From positions 496,001 through 560,000 of the forward strand of contig JAFCMP010000112.1 in NCBI GenBank assembly GCA_017506865.1: a stretch of DNA of 64,000 nucleotides, read 5' to 3'. A model generated the notes under the pieces. That model made no database searches and was not told the DNA's origin. It was given only the letters and a program-made list of their open reading frames with translations. The stretch's first letter is position 1, and each line of letters opens with the position of its first letter. The DNA is from Tribonema minus. Lineage: Eukaryota > Sar > Xanthophyceae > Tribonematales > Tribonemataceae. Below, piece after piece: positions 48,568-61,191 of this stretch. The position numbers and the translations under genes are program-made.

Positions 48568-51500
48568 TCACTTTGTGCTGAGCGCTACCACAACGCCATC
48601 GTCCTCGGCCTCCGAGTCCGAAGACGCTGCGGCGGCGTCGTCGTCATCGCCGCAGTCGGCGGCGGTGGCGCAGCAGCAGCAGCGCTGTCCGCCGCCGCCG
48701 CGCGTTACCGTGAGATTGCGCCACAGGATGGCGCCGACGCCTTTGAGCTCAAGCGCCAGCGCCGCGCACATGGGCCGCGATGCCCACCAGCCGCCGCAGT
48801 ACTCCGCGGCCGCCGCCGCCACGTGGGCGCGGCCGCTTCGCAGCGCCGCCGCCGCGCGCGCGCCGCCGCGGCCTGCGGCGGCCCTCACGCCGCGCGCCGC
48901 GCCCGCCGCGCCGCCGGCTGCGCGCGCGCCCTGAGCGCTGACGCACTCGACGCACGCCCTCGCGGCGCTCTGCGCGCGCGCGAGCGCGGCGCGGGCGGCG
49001 CGCTCGGCCTCTGCGTGCCAGCGCATGGCGGCGGCGCCGGCGAGCGCCGCAACGACCGCGCTCACGATCGTCGCAAAGACGCACCCGCCGCTGCCGCCGC
49101 CGCCGCCGAGGCAGGCGCCACCGGCGGACGGCTGTTCCGGCTCTTCGTAGCCGTCCGCGATGGCCGAGCGCACGTCGCGGAGGAGCGATTCGCCGTCGAG
49201 AGTGTCATCGATGGGCGCATCATCGTCAGCTGCTGCTGCTGCTGCGGTGGTAGCGACGGCGTTGCTAATCGCAGCACGCGCTAGCTCTGACTCGCCGGCC
49301 ATCCAGCCGGCAGCATGGTCGATCAGGGAGTCCAAGGGCTCCTCGTCGTCTGCTGCCGCCGGTGGTGCGTTTGCGGGCTCTGCTGCTGCTGCTGCTGCAG
49401 GCGGAGACGCATCTGCGGGCTGTTCCCCTCCGTCCGCCGCCGTACCGCAGCGCCCGCTGAGGCAGAACGGCAGCCGTGACTCCAGGCCCTGCGGCGGCGT
49501 GGGCGAGGGCATGAGTCAGAGGCATGAGTCAGAGGCATGAGTCATGAAGAGGTCCGAGCGCCTTCCAGCCAGTAACAAGAGGACCAAAGTGCAGCGCAGC
49601 ATAACAGAGCCACCAGCACGCCGAAGTGTCAGCGATGCATGTGCCGGCACCGCCACGCTGATCTACTGCAGCAGTTCATGAGTAATTGCATCAGCCAGGG
49701 CACGCGAGCGGCACGTTCGTCTGCAAAGCGCACCCGTGCACTGTGCTGTCGCGGCGCGAATGCTCTCAACGGTCGGCGCTTCGTCGCGGCGACACCGCCG
49801 ACGGCTCGGAGGAGACTACACCAGAACTCAACTCCACCTTTCTTTCAACACCGAGCGCAGTACGATGGACAAGCGAGTACAGCGTGACGATCACCAACCA
49901 TTACCTCGGCATCAAGCACAAGTGTACAGCGTCCAAGCGTGAGCTCACGGCGCACTTGAGCGCAACCTGCTGCAACGCAACTTTCGCTGTTTCGTGAAGG
50001 CCTCTAGACTCACGTCACAGACTACGGCGTCAGCATTTGCCCGTGATAGCACGCTTCACGGCCCCGGCGGCCCTATGCATCATCCTGGCTACACTTGTCA
50101 CAGGCCGCCCAGCGCCCACCTTGTCGAGCGTCTTGAGCGGGTCCTGGAACAGCTCGCTCTCCCAGTCCGCGTCGCCCTGCGGGACGTGGCGCCGCAGCGC
50201 GCTCGCCGCGGACGCGAGCGCCGCCGTCACGCGCGGCAGCAGCGGCTCCGGGCACGGCTCGTAGGTGGCGTCGGGGCCGCGGTAACGCGTCTCCAGCACC
50301 GTCGCGCAGCGGCCGTAGACGTCGCAGCGCACGACGCGCTGCCGCGGCGGGCTGGCGGCGGGGAGGCACGCAGCGCAGGCGGTGGTGCGTTGCTGTCATT
50401 GCCGCACAGGGAGGGGGTGCGCTTGCAGCACTTCTATATCGGTTGTCATAAATGCGGTACTCTGCACAGGGGCGCTTTGGATTCGGACTGTAGCAGCAGT
50501 CAGGCGCAACCGCGGTTGCCACTGGGCACCTGAATGGTACGCTTGCCTCTGTCTCCGCGTGTGCGCACTCTTGCGCTTCTAAAGGACTGCATGCCACATG
50601 ATGATACGCGTTGCATGAGGCCGGCGCGTGCGCCTGAAAAGATGCTCAGGCACAGTCCATCTGTGAGCGACTTTCTGCTTGCCCTTCTTCTTCATGCCCA
50701 CACACCCCCCAAAAAGGGCGGGCAGGTTTGTGCGCTGATGCCACGAGGAAGCGCGCCATCTGATACAGCAGATGAAATAAAATTTCCGCATGCTGTGGAT
50801 CAATATTGACAGTTTCATGTAGGCAAAAGTGATATTTTTCGGTATTGCTTGACAGGTATCAGGCGGCCGGAAAGTTTTGTGCTGAGCGGTTTTTGCATGT
50901 CAAGCGCACATGAAGAAAGAGAGAGAAAGCAAATGAAAGCAAACACACCATGGCAACGTTTACTATCACAAGTCCCCCAGAGCCGCACACAAGCGGCTAG
51001 TTTGAGCATCACAGGCAGACCCATATTGCCGCTGCCGCGTCGAGCTCAAACATGCCACGAGCACGTACACTCAACACCACAACGAAGTACACACCTCCCA
51101 TCGCAGCGGTTGCTCCACTCCAGATAGTCCATCTCAGCGGGATCCACCGCCAGCCCCTCCAGCGACCCTTCGCCGCCGCCGCCGCCGGCCGCAGCGGCGG
51201 CGCCGCCATCGCCCTGCGCCGCACTGGCCGCGGCGCCACCGCCGTCCGCCCGTGCCTTTGAGAGCGGCCGGTGCAGGGGCCTGATGAAGGCGCGAGCGGA
51301 CGCGCTCGGCGCCTCTGACGCGCCGGGCTGCGTACGCGTAGCATTGCGGAAGCGGGCACACAGGACACGCAGTGGCGGATGTGAGTGCACGCGGGACATG
51401 CGCACGCACGCCCGTCAGTGTGCATCGTTGCTGCAATGGTGCAGGCTTGAAGTGGCCGGTGTGAGGTTGTGTGGGCGCGGCAAGACGCGCTAACAGTTCA

Positions 51501-53090
51501 ACTCGGAACATGCTGGAATTCACCATGTGGTCTTCTTGGCCTGCTGGCGGTTCCAACGCACAACGGCAAGGCAACAACACTGGACGACAAGCAAGAGCAC
51601 TCACTACTTACTGCACAGGCTAGACTGCAGCTGATCCCGTGATGCACATGCCTGCAGTTCATCACATGAGCATCAACTGGGTGCACACTCCTCACACAAG
51701 CTCTGCCAGCACCGATGCACACGAGCAATTACCATAGTTATATGTCGGATATGCAGCACCAGCTTTGCGCTTGAGTCCAACAACTGCAAGGCGTGCATGG
51801 CAGACTGGGCGTGTGTGCTCTTGGGCTGTCGTGTGGCTATCGTGTCACCACGAAAGGCTCTTACTGTCATACTGTCATGAAGGTCTGAATTACTTTGTTT
51901 GAGTGGGACATGAAGTCCTGGCTGTGGCAGGCCGAATGATTTGCAAGTGCAATGGCGAAATACGAAGTAGCCAAGTGGCATGGCGATGTGCAGCTAAGGT
52001 GTGCCAAGCCCTTCAGAGTGCTTCATCAATCACTGGTGGAGACCACCTATACAAATCTGTCTTGCCCACCTCCTAAATCAGTGCAACAGCTTCATAATTG
52101 CCACTTGTTGCCCTTACCTCCATATCATCATGGTCTCCATCGGCGTCTGCCCCGCTCCGCCCTCCGCTCTCCCACCCGCCGCCGCTGGTGCCACGAGGCA
52201 GCCCCCAAGCATTCAGCGCACGCGGCGCGTACTGCGCCTGCTGCTGAGAGCAGGTCTCAGGGAAGAGCTGCTGCCCCGCCGCTGCTGCCGCGTTGCCGCC
52301 GTCGGGGCGCAGCACGAGGGTGCTGGCGCCATACGCCACGATAGCCAATAAAGTGCCCAGCAGCATGAGGATCAACTCGCGTGGCGCGGCGTCGTGCCCG
52401 TGCCCGTTGCAAGTGGGCTTGCGTATGTCGGTGTCGGGCTGTGTCCAGGACTCCACTTGCGTCCAGGCACCCTCGGCAACAGTTGACGCCCCTGAGAGCT
52501 CTGTGAGGGCGGACGCACCACGAGGGAATGAATTGTGAAAACGTTGCAGAAACAGGACATAATGAATGTCGAACGTCTCAATCAACACGCCGGCGGCAGC
52601 TGAACTGAGAGAGAGAACTTCCGTTTTTTGTTTCTGCGAGTTGAGGTATCGTATAATTTAGCCAGCGGCACGTACCGGGCTCTCGAGCGGCGCCCAAGTC
52701 GCATTCATTATCCTCGCCAGTATCCTGCCTCACAGCCGTGGCGGATCCACCTGTAGGTGCGCCTATCAACACATCCTTGCCCCCACCGCCAAAAGGAGCT
52801 GCAACGGGTGCAGCTGGGTAGAGACGCCGTGGCATGGGGCTCCCTTCGCCATCTGAGCCCTCATGCTCGCCATCAGACGACAGTATGACCCTGTCCACGT
52901 CCCTGACCCAGCTCCCCGCTGCAGCGGCAGCCGCAGCTGAACTGCTCCGGGGCGCCGAAACAGATGCAGAGTCGGAGATCGCATCAGAACTGCTGGCGCT
53001 ACTGCTCATGCTGCTGCTGCTGGAGCTGCTCATGGCCTGTCCGACCTTGACAAAGGAGGCTGCGCCCAGAGCCTCTGTCTCAGGCCACAT
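48568..53090 (-). CDS. Unrecognised protein with two predicted membrane segments
   Basis: Five minus-strand exons, 53090-52676, 52500-52118, 51327-51095, 50351-50120 and 49488-48568, agree in phase at every junction and give 727 aa. I do not recognise a family. The N terminus is Ser-rich (MSSSSSSSMSSSASSSD) followed by Ala. Exon 2 has a strong hydrophobic helix, ELILMLLGTLLAIVAYGAST. Exon 4 has a Cys-containing segment with VVRCDVYGRCATVLETRYRG and WESELFQDPLKTLDK. Exon 5 has acidic Ala-rich stretches and a second hydrophobic helix, GGCVFATIVSAVVAALAGAA, followed by an Ala/Arg helix that could be coiled. It ends in an acidic tail after CCCC. A two-span membrane protein with low-complexity linkers fits. 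Met at 53033 is an alternative start. Splicing coherence is the main evidence that the gene is real. Confidence 0.65.
49508..49545. repeat. Short tandem repeat gcatgagtcagag
   Basis: Three copies of a unit close to gcatgagtcagag lie 20 bases upstream, on the gene's strand, of the acceptor of the last exon of the two-membrane-segment gene. Confidence 0.8.
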
Positions 53091-53817
53091 CTGCCGCCTC
53101 CTCCCAAGCTTACTTTCTGTTTTTTTTCTCGTTCAAAAGTGCGGAGCACTGTTGCACCAGATCTAAATTTTATTTTATTAGATCTTTGAGCGCGCGCCAA
53201 AATGCGCACAAGTAGTTGGGAACTACAGTTGGGAACTACAGTAGGAAGCTGACACAGTTTCTCATCTTGCAGCTGCAAAGCACTGAAATTCCACATGAGT
53301 ACGATCTGCAGCCGGTTGATGCACAGACTACAGGCTCTCAAAGACATCAAGTGAAAAGTGAGCGTGCCATACATAAGATATGAGAATGACTGCTGTACAA
53401 ATCAGAGCAAGGCCTGTTGCTGGAGTTTGCAGCGTGCATCCTCCTTTGCCACTGCCGTGCTACAGCCTGCATGCGAATGCAAACAAAAAGAACATGTGGC
53501 CAGCAGGAGTGGACCAATTGCTCTGCGTGTGCACATGTACACCATGTGATGCAATGCAGCATTTATATGCCATGGACTTGCGAGTTGCAGGGGATGCACG
53601 CAGAGCAACACACTGCGCTCAGGGATGTTGTCATGCGCACACCATGCAAACAAACCTGCCGAGCTTTGCCGGTGACAGCGTAGCCCCAGTGCCGGTGCAT
53701 CAGCAAACAGGGCACACCACGACGCACGCGGCTCACCCAAACTCCAGCAACAACCATAACATTCACCAAAAGCCACAGCAGCAGCCCCCTCCTCATTATA
53801 TACAGGCGCGGCGCGCG
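53091..53817. other. Intergenic region between GSS 3' end and the membrane-protein gene
   Basis: An AT-rich stretch (taaattttattttatta, 53165-53181) lies about 75 bp upstream of the membrane-protein start codon and may be its core promoter. The rest should contain the 3' end of the glutathione synthetase transcript. No other feature is seen. Confidence 0.5.
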
Positions 53818-56800
53818 CTATTCATCGTCGTCGACCAGCACGGGCGAGCTGAGGAACGAGTAGCCCGTGGCGACGCCGCCCTCGTCCACGCCGTCCATCT
53901 TGGTGCGCACCAGGTGCCCCGCGTACTCGTTGACGAGCGGCGCCGCGCCGCCGCCGGTGCCGAGGTACACGCTGTACGCGCCCCACTCGCTCAGCGTCTC
54001 GCCGGACGTCCTGCGCGGAGCGGCGCCACACGGTGTCAGCGGCTCAGCGCGCGTGACGCTGGCGGCGTGTGAGACGGCCGCGTTTGATGCGGTGGCGCTC
54101 GCGCGGGCGCGCACAGAGTTGGGCTTCCGCAGTCAGGTGGTGGTTGGTATGGTACGAGCCGCAGTGACGCGCAGCCTTGTGGGCTGGACTGAGCTGGCAT
54201 AAATGGGTAGCGCGACCACGTGCAACTCAGGCGGCTTATCATCAATGCTTTCATAGTAGTCACATTCACCAGCACTGCGCTCCTTACCTGACATCAGATG
54301 AAGCAAGCAGGCTCAATGTACCCACCGCCTTTGATGGTATGGTGTGCAGCCTTGCAATCGCGTCGCTTGCACACCTCGGTATGGGTCGCAGTCTCTGAAT
54401 CGCTACGTCGCACAAGCTCTATTGCAATGCCGCAGTGCCGGTGCCTGCCTGCTGCCGCAGCCAGCAGCGCACACGAGCCACTGTCCATGATGAAGTGTGC
54501 CACGACCCCTGGACAGCCCACTGGAGTAGACAGCCCGCTTGAGCACGCGATGCACTCATACCAAAGTTAGCCTCACTCAAGCATCGCACGGCCATACGAC
54601 ACCTCATCACCACGCCAGACTCTAACACCGCCTGCACCTGGCTGTCACTCTGACGGAATCCTCACAATGGTGCAAACACGTGCTCTGTGTGGAGATGTAT
54701 GAGAGTAGAACACACACACACACACACACACACACAACGCGCGCAGCGCACCTGCGCCCGCGCCCCACCAGCGTCGCGCGCTGCCGCGGCGGGAACAGCC
54801 GCTGCATGAGCACGTAGCTCGCGAGCTCCGCGCGCGGCGCCGCGCGCAGCTTCTCCGCCAGCGCCGCGCCGTAAATGTTGTTGCCGCCGCCCTCGCGCTG
54901 CGGCTTGAGCACGAAGCCACGCGGGTCGGCGGCGGCGGCGCGCGCGGCGTCGTCGTCATCGCCCGCCCACAGGCCCGCAAAGCTCTCGCGCAGCAGCGCG
55001 GTGCGGGAGGGGTCGCTGCTGCCGAGGAAGCGCTCCACCTCGCCCGGGCGCGCGAGCACCTGCTGCACCTGCGGCGGCGGCGCGTGTAGTTGCGTGTAGA
55101 GGGGATGGTGTGCGCGTGTGTGAGGAAGGGGAGGAGAGGGTGGGGGGGAACAGGGGATGCGGCTTGTGCCAGCCGTGGCGATGCGTGCATAAATCGCCAC
55201 CGGGACTGCACGCAGGCTGCTGGGTCGTGCACGCGCGCTGTCGCTGCAGGCAGCGTACACGCGTGCGCTCACGCATGCATCATACATACCCCTGGGACGA
55301 GCGCGACCGCAGCGCCCACACACGTTAAAGCCGACGCAGCACAGACGACGCCAGGCCGCTTTCGCAGCGCGCCGCAGGCATCAGAGACCAAGCGCCCACA
55401 GCAACAACGCCACGACACACAAGCCCCCTATATGCGAGACCACGCGGCGCTGCACCCGCGGCGCTGCACCCACACTTCACAGAGGACAGTCTGCTGAACG
55501 ACCAATGGCCCCGCGCAGCAGTGGCACTGCGCGCCCGCCCCCTACCTTCTTGGTGCCGGCCAGGTGGTAGCCGATGTTGGGGCACTTGATGGCCAGGCTC
55601 GACTCCACGAGGCGCCGTGCCTGCCACTCCGCGTCCGTGGGGTAGTCTGCGGGCGTGTAGCTGCGGGGGTACGCGCATGCGGCGGGCGGCGGGGGTGAGG
55701 CGTGTGCGAGTAGCCGCACATGTGCTTTATGTGTGTGCTTCAAGAGAGAGGTACATGGTACAATGGCGGGGGCTTTGCCGGTTGCCAGTGTGGTGGACTT
55801 TGGGACTGCGATGGAGGGTGGACGTGCGTCCCTGCCGCACCTGCTGAGCCATGTTGCAGCTCCGCACCGTATGCGACATGCGGAAACAAACTGCAGGAAA
55901 CGGCGCTGCGCGCCTGAGATGCAGCTGTGTGAGAGGCGCACGCGTGTGCGCCAAGCGCCGCCACCTGGCATGCAGCGCACGCGTGCGCCAGCACCGGTTG
56001 CGACAGACTGCAGCTACTCCAGCGGCATGGCCAGTGCGTGTGTGCATGCTCAGGGTACGACAGTTACATAGAAGTAAGTCAGAGAACCGTGAGCTGAGTT
56101 TAGACATGGCCTCTGCACACGGGCAGGTCGCTCTGTTCTCACTCCTGGCGGCGCGTGCGCCACAGTATACGGCACACCTACCAGCATGTTGTTCAGGCAT
56201 ATGGCAGGTACATGCTCATCGCCGTTTGCACATTTGACGGTTACGGCAGTTACACTTGCCGGTAGACAGATCGCAATACAATCACTTCTAGCAGCACACG
56301 ACTGGAATCAGTCTTCTGTTGCATTGATCAACTTGGTGTCTACCTCTGCCGGTGCGGAGCACAAGGGTAGTGAGCAGCAGCTCTCTGCATTCCACCACAT
56401 ATGTATAAACACCAAATTGCTGCGCAGGAATTGGTACAATGCAACGTCGCAGCATGTAGTACCATGATCACGAGCAGTATGACCGCGACACGTCGCAGAC
56501 AACAGCCAACGACATCTGCGCGCACCTGCTGCCGGAGGTGACAGCTCGAACCAACCTCGATGAACCGCTGCTGAGCACTGCTTTGACAACACCTACAGAG
56601 CTCAGGTGCAAGGGGCTAGGGTCACGGTCCAACCCTGCACCCCAACTCAAGCCCGGCCCCAAACCCTCCCCCCACGACAGTTGAGCCGACTTCGTCCATG
56701 CATCGCCACTGCTGCGCTGACGGCCTCAACACTCACCCTGCGCGAAAGTAGACCACTGAAACTAAATCGCCGTCGCCGCTGCGCGCCCCCACGCGCAGCC

Positions 56801-59800
56801 CGCTGCGCCCGTCCAGGCGCCCCTCCGCCGCTATTTCCGCCAGCGTCATGCGCCGAACCTGCGTGAAGCGTGACATGGAGCACCGTGGCATTAGACCGGG
56901 TATAATCTCCGAATGGCGAAAGAGAGAGCGCAATCAGCTGGCGCCACATGCAGTGGTGCGGCTTGACATGGATCAAGGCGCGAGTTGCGGCTGGGCGCTG
57001 GTTGTGGACTGCGGCGTCGCGCCATGCACAGACGGCGCGCCTTGCAAATGTTCTGACGCGCCCGAGCGCTGCCACCGCTGCTGCTGTGCTTGACAGTCCG
57101 CTGCATCCATGCCGGCTGTATCCCTTCGTTGAACAATGACGTTGGCGTGCGCTGACGTGAGCTGCACACATTGGCTATCGCATCACATGCGGGAGCGATG
57201 GGCACGCCCCACACAAACTCCTCAGCACAGCACTGCCCTGCACCTCCGCAGCACAGTGCCCACGGCACACCGCACGTCACCGCGACTTCAACTTCAACTC
57301 CTGGCTTCAACTCCTGAACTTTCAACTTCAACCCTTCAACTCTGTACTTCAACAAATATTCGCCGCGCTCCGCTGCTCCGCACGCGCGCGCCCCCCACCA
57401 CTCGCCTTGATGCTGTGCAGCTCCTGCTTCAATCTCTTAGATGTTTCGTCACTTCAACAGTTAAACTCTGTACTTCAACTGCTATTCGCCGCTGCTGCGC
57501 ATGCGCCCCCCCACCACTCGCCTTGACGCCGTGCAGCTCCCACAGGCCGAGCTCCAGCACGCGCTGGTCGACGCTGTTGGTCTCCCTCGGCTGCACCACA
57601 AACACCACGAGCGCGCCCGCCGCGCCGTACGCCGCGTGCGCCGCCGCAATGCCATCTGGCAGCGCCGTCAGCGCGGGGCTCTCGGGCACAAGCTCCGCCA
57701 GCTGCGCCGCGCTGCGCCCCGCGGTGCGCACGCCGAGCGTCGCCAGGTGTGACCGCAGCGCGCCGGCGACCGTCGCCTGAGCCGTGCCGTCTGCCGTGTT
57801 CAGGGGGGCGGCGGCGGCGGCAGCGGTCGTTGTGGGGGTGAGGTGAATGAGTCAGGCATGCGCTGCGCAGCGGTAGCTTCATGCGATGCGGGGGAGCGAG
57901 GCCTGCGACACGGTGCGCACGCCACGCACAGGCGCGTGCGACGGCGGCACGCCGACGATCCCGTCGCCTGCGCGACGCCATCTGCCAAGTTGAGGCAGCT
58001 TCTGAATATGGGGCGCTTGACGTACTCTGCAGCAGAGAACTGGAACTTCCAAGTCTACTTCAGACTGCACAGGTGCGTCTTTTTAGATGAGAGAGCCACA
58101 GCTGCGTCTGCGTCAACCTGAAACTTCAACTTGAAGTGCGTGCATCTCACCGGGCGGCGGCGGCTCGTCGTCGTCGCACGCGAAGCGCGCGATCAGGTGG
58201 CGGTGCAGGCGCGACGTCAGCGCGCTCATGCAGCCGAACGACGATGCGATGGTGTTGAGCTCCACCTGCATGTATGCAGACGCACACACATCATCAGCGG
58301 TGCCGCGCCCCCAAGATGCATCACACGAAGACCTGAAACATCGATCATCGCCTGTTTGGGGTTGAGGCATCGGCGACTTGCTGAAGAGGCTATCAAACAC
58401 GTGGTTCGCCTTCAAACCACCAAAACTCGTTGACAGTCACCCTAGTGGCACAGCGCGAGGCTGGCGCTCAGCAGACTCTGCCGGCAGGGTGTGGACGCAA
58501 CCGTGCCACTGCATGGCCAATCGCTGCTGCATCTGCTCTGCAGGCGCAGATCGCTGCCGGCATGTCTGTGAAACTGACAGGATGGGGACTGTGAAGCGCA
58601 GCACCAGGCACCAGCGCCTCCGCGCGTTTTTCTTAGTCCAGCATGGCGACGCTTCAGAGAGCGGAGCCATGTGATGGCCCTAGTGCGCCGCGGACGACGC
58701 GAGCAATACGCCAGGCAGATAGCGCGCAGCACACTCCCTGCGCACATGACAGACCTTGCCAGAAGCGAGGCCTCACGGCTCAGCAAGCGCCTGGACACAG
58801 TGAACATTTGCGCACAGTGTCGAGGCTCGGTGCCACGCACCTGCTTGAAGCACGGCGGCTCCCCATTGTCTGGCGCGTGCAGCATGTAGTCGCTCCTGTG
58901 GATGCCCAGGCACAGGGGCTGCTGCGGCACGGCCTGCGCCCGCACTTCCCTGAATATCTGTGTGCGACGCGCACGGGCGTGTCGGCAGTGTGAAACTTGA
59001 AGTTGAAGTTGAAGTGATGACTCTGGCGTTACCACGAGCAGGAGGCTCCGTTTGCACAGGCGCCTGCTGCATCATTGCGCATGTGAGTTACGCCCGTGTT
59101 TGGGTGCGCAACAGGATTCACTTGGCGAATCACTGTACAATGCCACTCCTGCTATCGCTATGAAAAGTGGTCGCTTGGGCATCGGCTAGCTTATGTGCAG
59201 CACAGACAACCGTATTGCTGATGCTGGAAAACGGGCCTGTAGTGGGTACCTTTGCATGCAGTTGGAGTTTTCGAGTTCATCATCGGCAGCAGGCACAGCA
59301 GCGCTGGGGCATTTGTTTACACCCGCTCATGCAACAGTGCAATGAGGCTTCTTTGGCAGCTCGTACAGGTCAGCCAGCAGCAGTTAAGTTCACCTCACCC
59401 ACTGCGATAGGTGATTGCCGGTGGTGCAGTGCGATATTGCTGCTGCCCGGTCGCCTGACAAAAAGACATGTCCTTGCTTTGAACGGTCGCTACATAGCTG
59501 CAGAGAACGGAGCTAGCAGCCGCAGAAGGTGCCCACGAATGGCGATTGTAAAAGTATTGCCTCAGGCAAAAAGGGACAGAACCACGCCTGAAATTGTCAG
59601 CAAGGGGGCATGCAACACTGGTCCTGCCACCACAGTGAATGCCCTTGACCCTGCCGGCTCGCTGGGTTGCAATTCTGAACTCTGAACTTTGAACGTTGAG
59701 TTCTGCAATCAATACAGTCAGCGGCAACGGCGCACACCCACTGCCACGCAGACCAAGCACCAGCTCAGAAAGCCTTCCTGTTCCACGACGGGACGAAGCG

Positions 59801-60195
59801 CGTGTCGCAGCGCGAGGCACCGCGGAGCGCTGCCGCACCTTGAGCAGCTCGTGCGTAAACGGGTCCCCCTCCACGACGTCCCGCAGCACGCCCTCCAGCC
59901 ACTCCGCGTCGCGGCTGATCGCGTCCACAAGCTCGTTGTACAGCGGCGCGAGCCGCCGCGCCTTCTCAAACTCCCGCCGCGGCAGCGCGTTGGGCATGAG
60001 GCAGAAGGGGAGGTGGGTGGTGGTCCATAGGCCCGCAGGGTCTTTGACCCCCATGCCCAGGCCGTTAACGCTGCTCCAGCCCAGGGCGTACTCCGTGAGC
60101 GCCGCGGTGGCGTCCGCGGTGGTTTCCGTGTCCAGCGGCGCCATCCCCTGCGGCAGTCGGGGGAGGGCGAGGGGACTCTGTTGTGACGGATTCAA
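53818..60195 (-). CDS. GSS: Glutathione synthetase (eukaryotic type)
   Basis: Joins gamma-glutamylcysteine and glycine with ATP, the last step of glutathione synthesis; usually cytosolic, sometimes plastidic. Eight minus-strand exons: 60195-59839, 58957-58841, 58265-58151, 57790-57522, 56858-56737, 55660-55546, 55068-54752, 54010-53818. Phases agree throughout and give 534 aa (animal about 474, plant about 540). Signatures in order are [130 protein letters not shown] (ATP-binding glycine loop) and C-terminal [15 protein letters not shown]. Intron 4 must use a GC donor (CAAG|GCGAGT); only that keeps the frame into [13 protein letters not shown]. The start at 60195 is the first in-frame Met; Met at 60144 is possible. 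A TATATAT run is about 175 bp upstream. Confidence 0.94.
54711..54736. repeat. (CA)13 microsatellite
   Basis: Thirteen CA dinucleotides, TG on the gene's strand, lie 16 bases after the donor of GSS exon 7 (exon end 54752), inside the last intron. Confidence 0.95.
57341..57545. repeat. Tandem duplication (about 116-125 bp) across the GSS exon 4 donor
   Basis: The block ccccaccactcgccttga and following gtgcagctcc, preceded by tctgtacttcaac and attcgccgc, occurs twice. The right copy contains the end of GSS exon 4 (57522) with its GC donor. The left copy, inside intron 4, carries the same CAAG|GCGAGT context about 116 bp downstream on the gene's strand. Confidence 0.88.
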
Positions 60196-61191
60196 GGGCA
60201 GTATGGCAGCGGTGAGTTGTGCTGATGCTGCGCTGAGACGACGAGTTGAGAGAGAAGAACAAAAATGAGCCTCGGATACGCGATTGGCGACAGTACATGC
60301 ATGTCAATGTGACCCCAGCAGCAGCTCCGGAAGGCACGATTTATTCTGAAGGCGATCGTCGCTGGAAATATATATCCGGTACAAAATCATTTTTTCTGCT
60401 GCGGACAGCAACTTGAGTCACCTTTTCAGACGCTGTGTTGCTACTTGACATGATGCAAGAAAAGCAGGAGTGGCGGCACGCTTTCCTTGCCTGTCTTCTA
60501 AGTTCTAGTGCACCTGCTAACTTCTTGCATCTGCTTTTGTGTGACGCCTCCAAGACAAACGAATGTAAAGCATCAGCTGATGCTTATGAAGCGAACTTAC
60601 GCAATCAGCGCAGATGAACCAGCGTAATCTAGGACTACTCATGGATGCAGCCCAAAATCCTGCAGATGTTCAAGTAGGAGTGCGCACCTTGGGGGGCTGC
60701 GAAGACTGCATGCGTGTCGTCGAGGGCGCCACGAGTGACGATGATCTGTCCGTCAGCAGGGCTGCGGTTGCCAGAGCAAGCAAGCTATGCAACCGCATGC
60801 ACGAGGTCGCCACGGCCAGATTCCTCTGGATCAAGATTTCGGCATGTCGGCATGCAACGGGAAAGCTTCACATCGACCCGAAACGAGCGCCCGTTTCCTC
60901 CTGGCAGGCGTTTTTTAATCAGTAACTGCCTGCTCGTTGACGGGTGTGCTACTTGTTGATCACAATGAGGCGAGCGTTAAATGCACCGGTACTCGAGTGA
61001 GTCGTCATGAACTGTCTGGCACACCAGACGCACGCTGCAGCGCACCCAAGCTGAATGTTGACTGAGTAGAGAGCACTTCAGCTGCGGCTGGCAGGAGGCA
61101 ACGCTTGGAGCCACATTGCGTGCGTGTCACACTTGGCTGCAGTGCTGCCGCACAGTATCTGGCAGTGGCAAATCAGATATAGCTAGGGAGG
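60196..61191. other. Divergent intergenic region between GSS and the coiled-coil gene
   Basis: Both flanking genes begin here and read outward. A candidate TATA box serves GSS (listed separately). On the plus strand a weak atatag lies about 15 bp before the ATG at 61192. Short ORFs near 60435-60960 show no recognisable domain. Confidence 0.55.
60369..60375 (-). promoter_or_regulatory. Candidate TATA box of glutathione synthetase
   Basis: TATATAT within ggaaatatatatccgg lies about 175 bp upstream of the GSS start codon. It resembles the boxes in front of the two kinase genes. Confidence 0.4.

Noticed and set aside
48482-49284. Plus-strand ORFs opposite the last exon of the membrane-protein gene
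   Set aside because: Composition is Ala/Arg/Pro-rich noise and the minus-strand reading is spliced in phase with four further exons.
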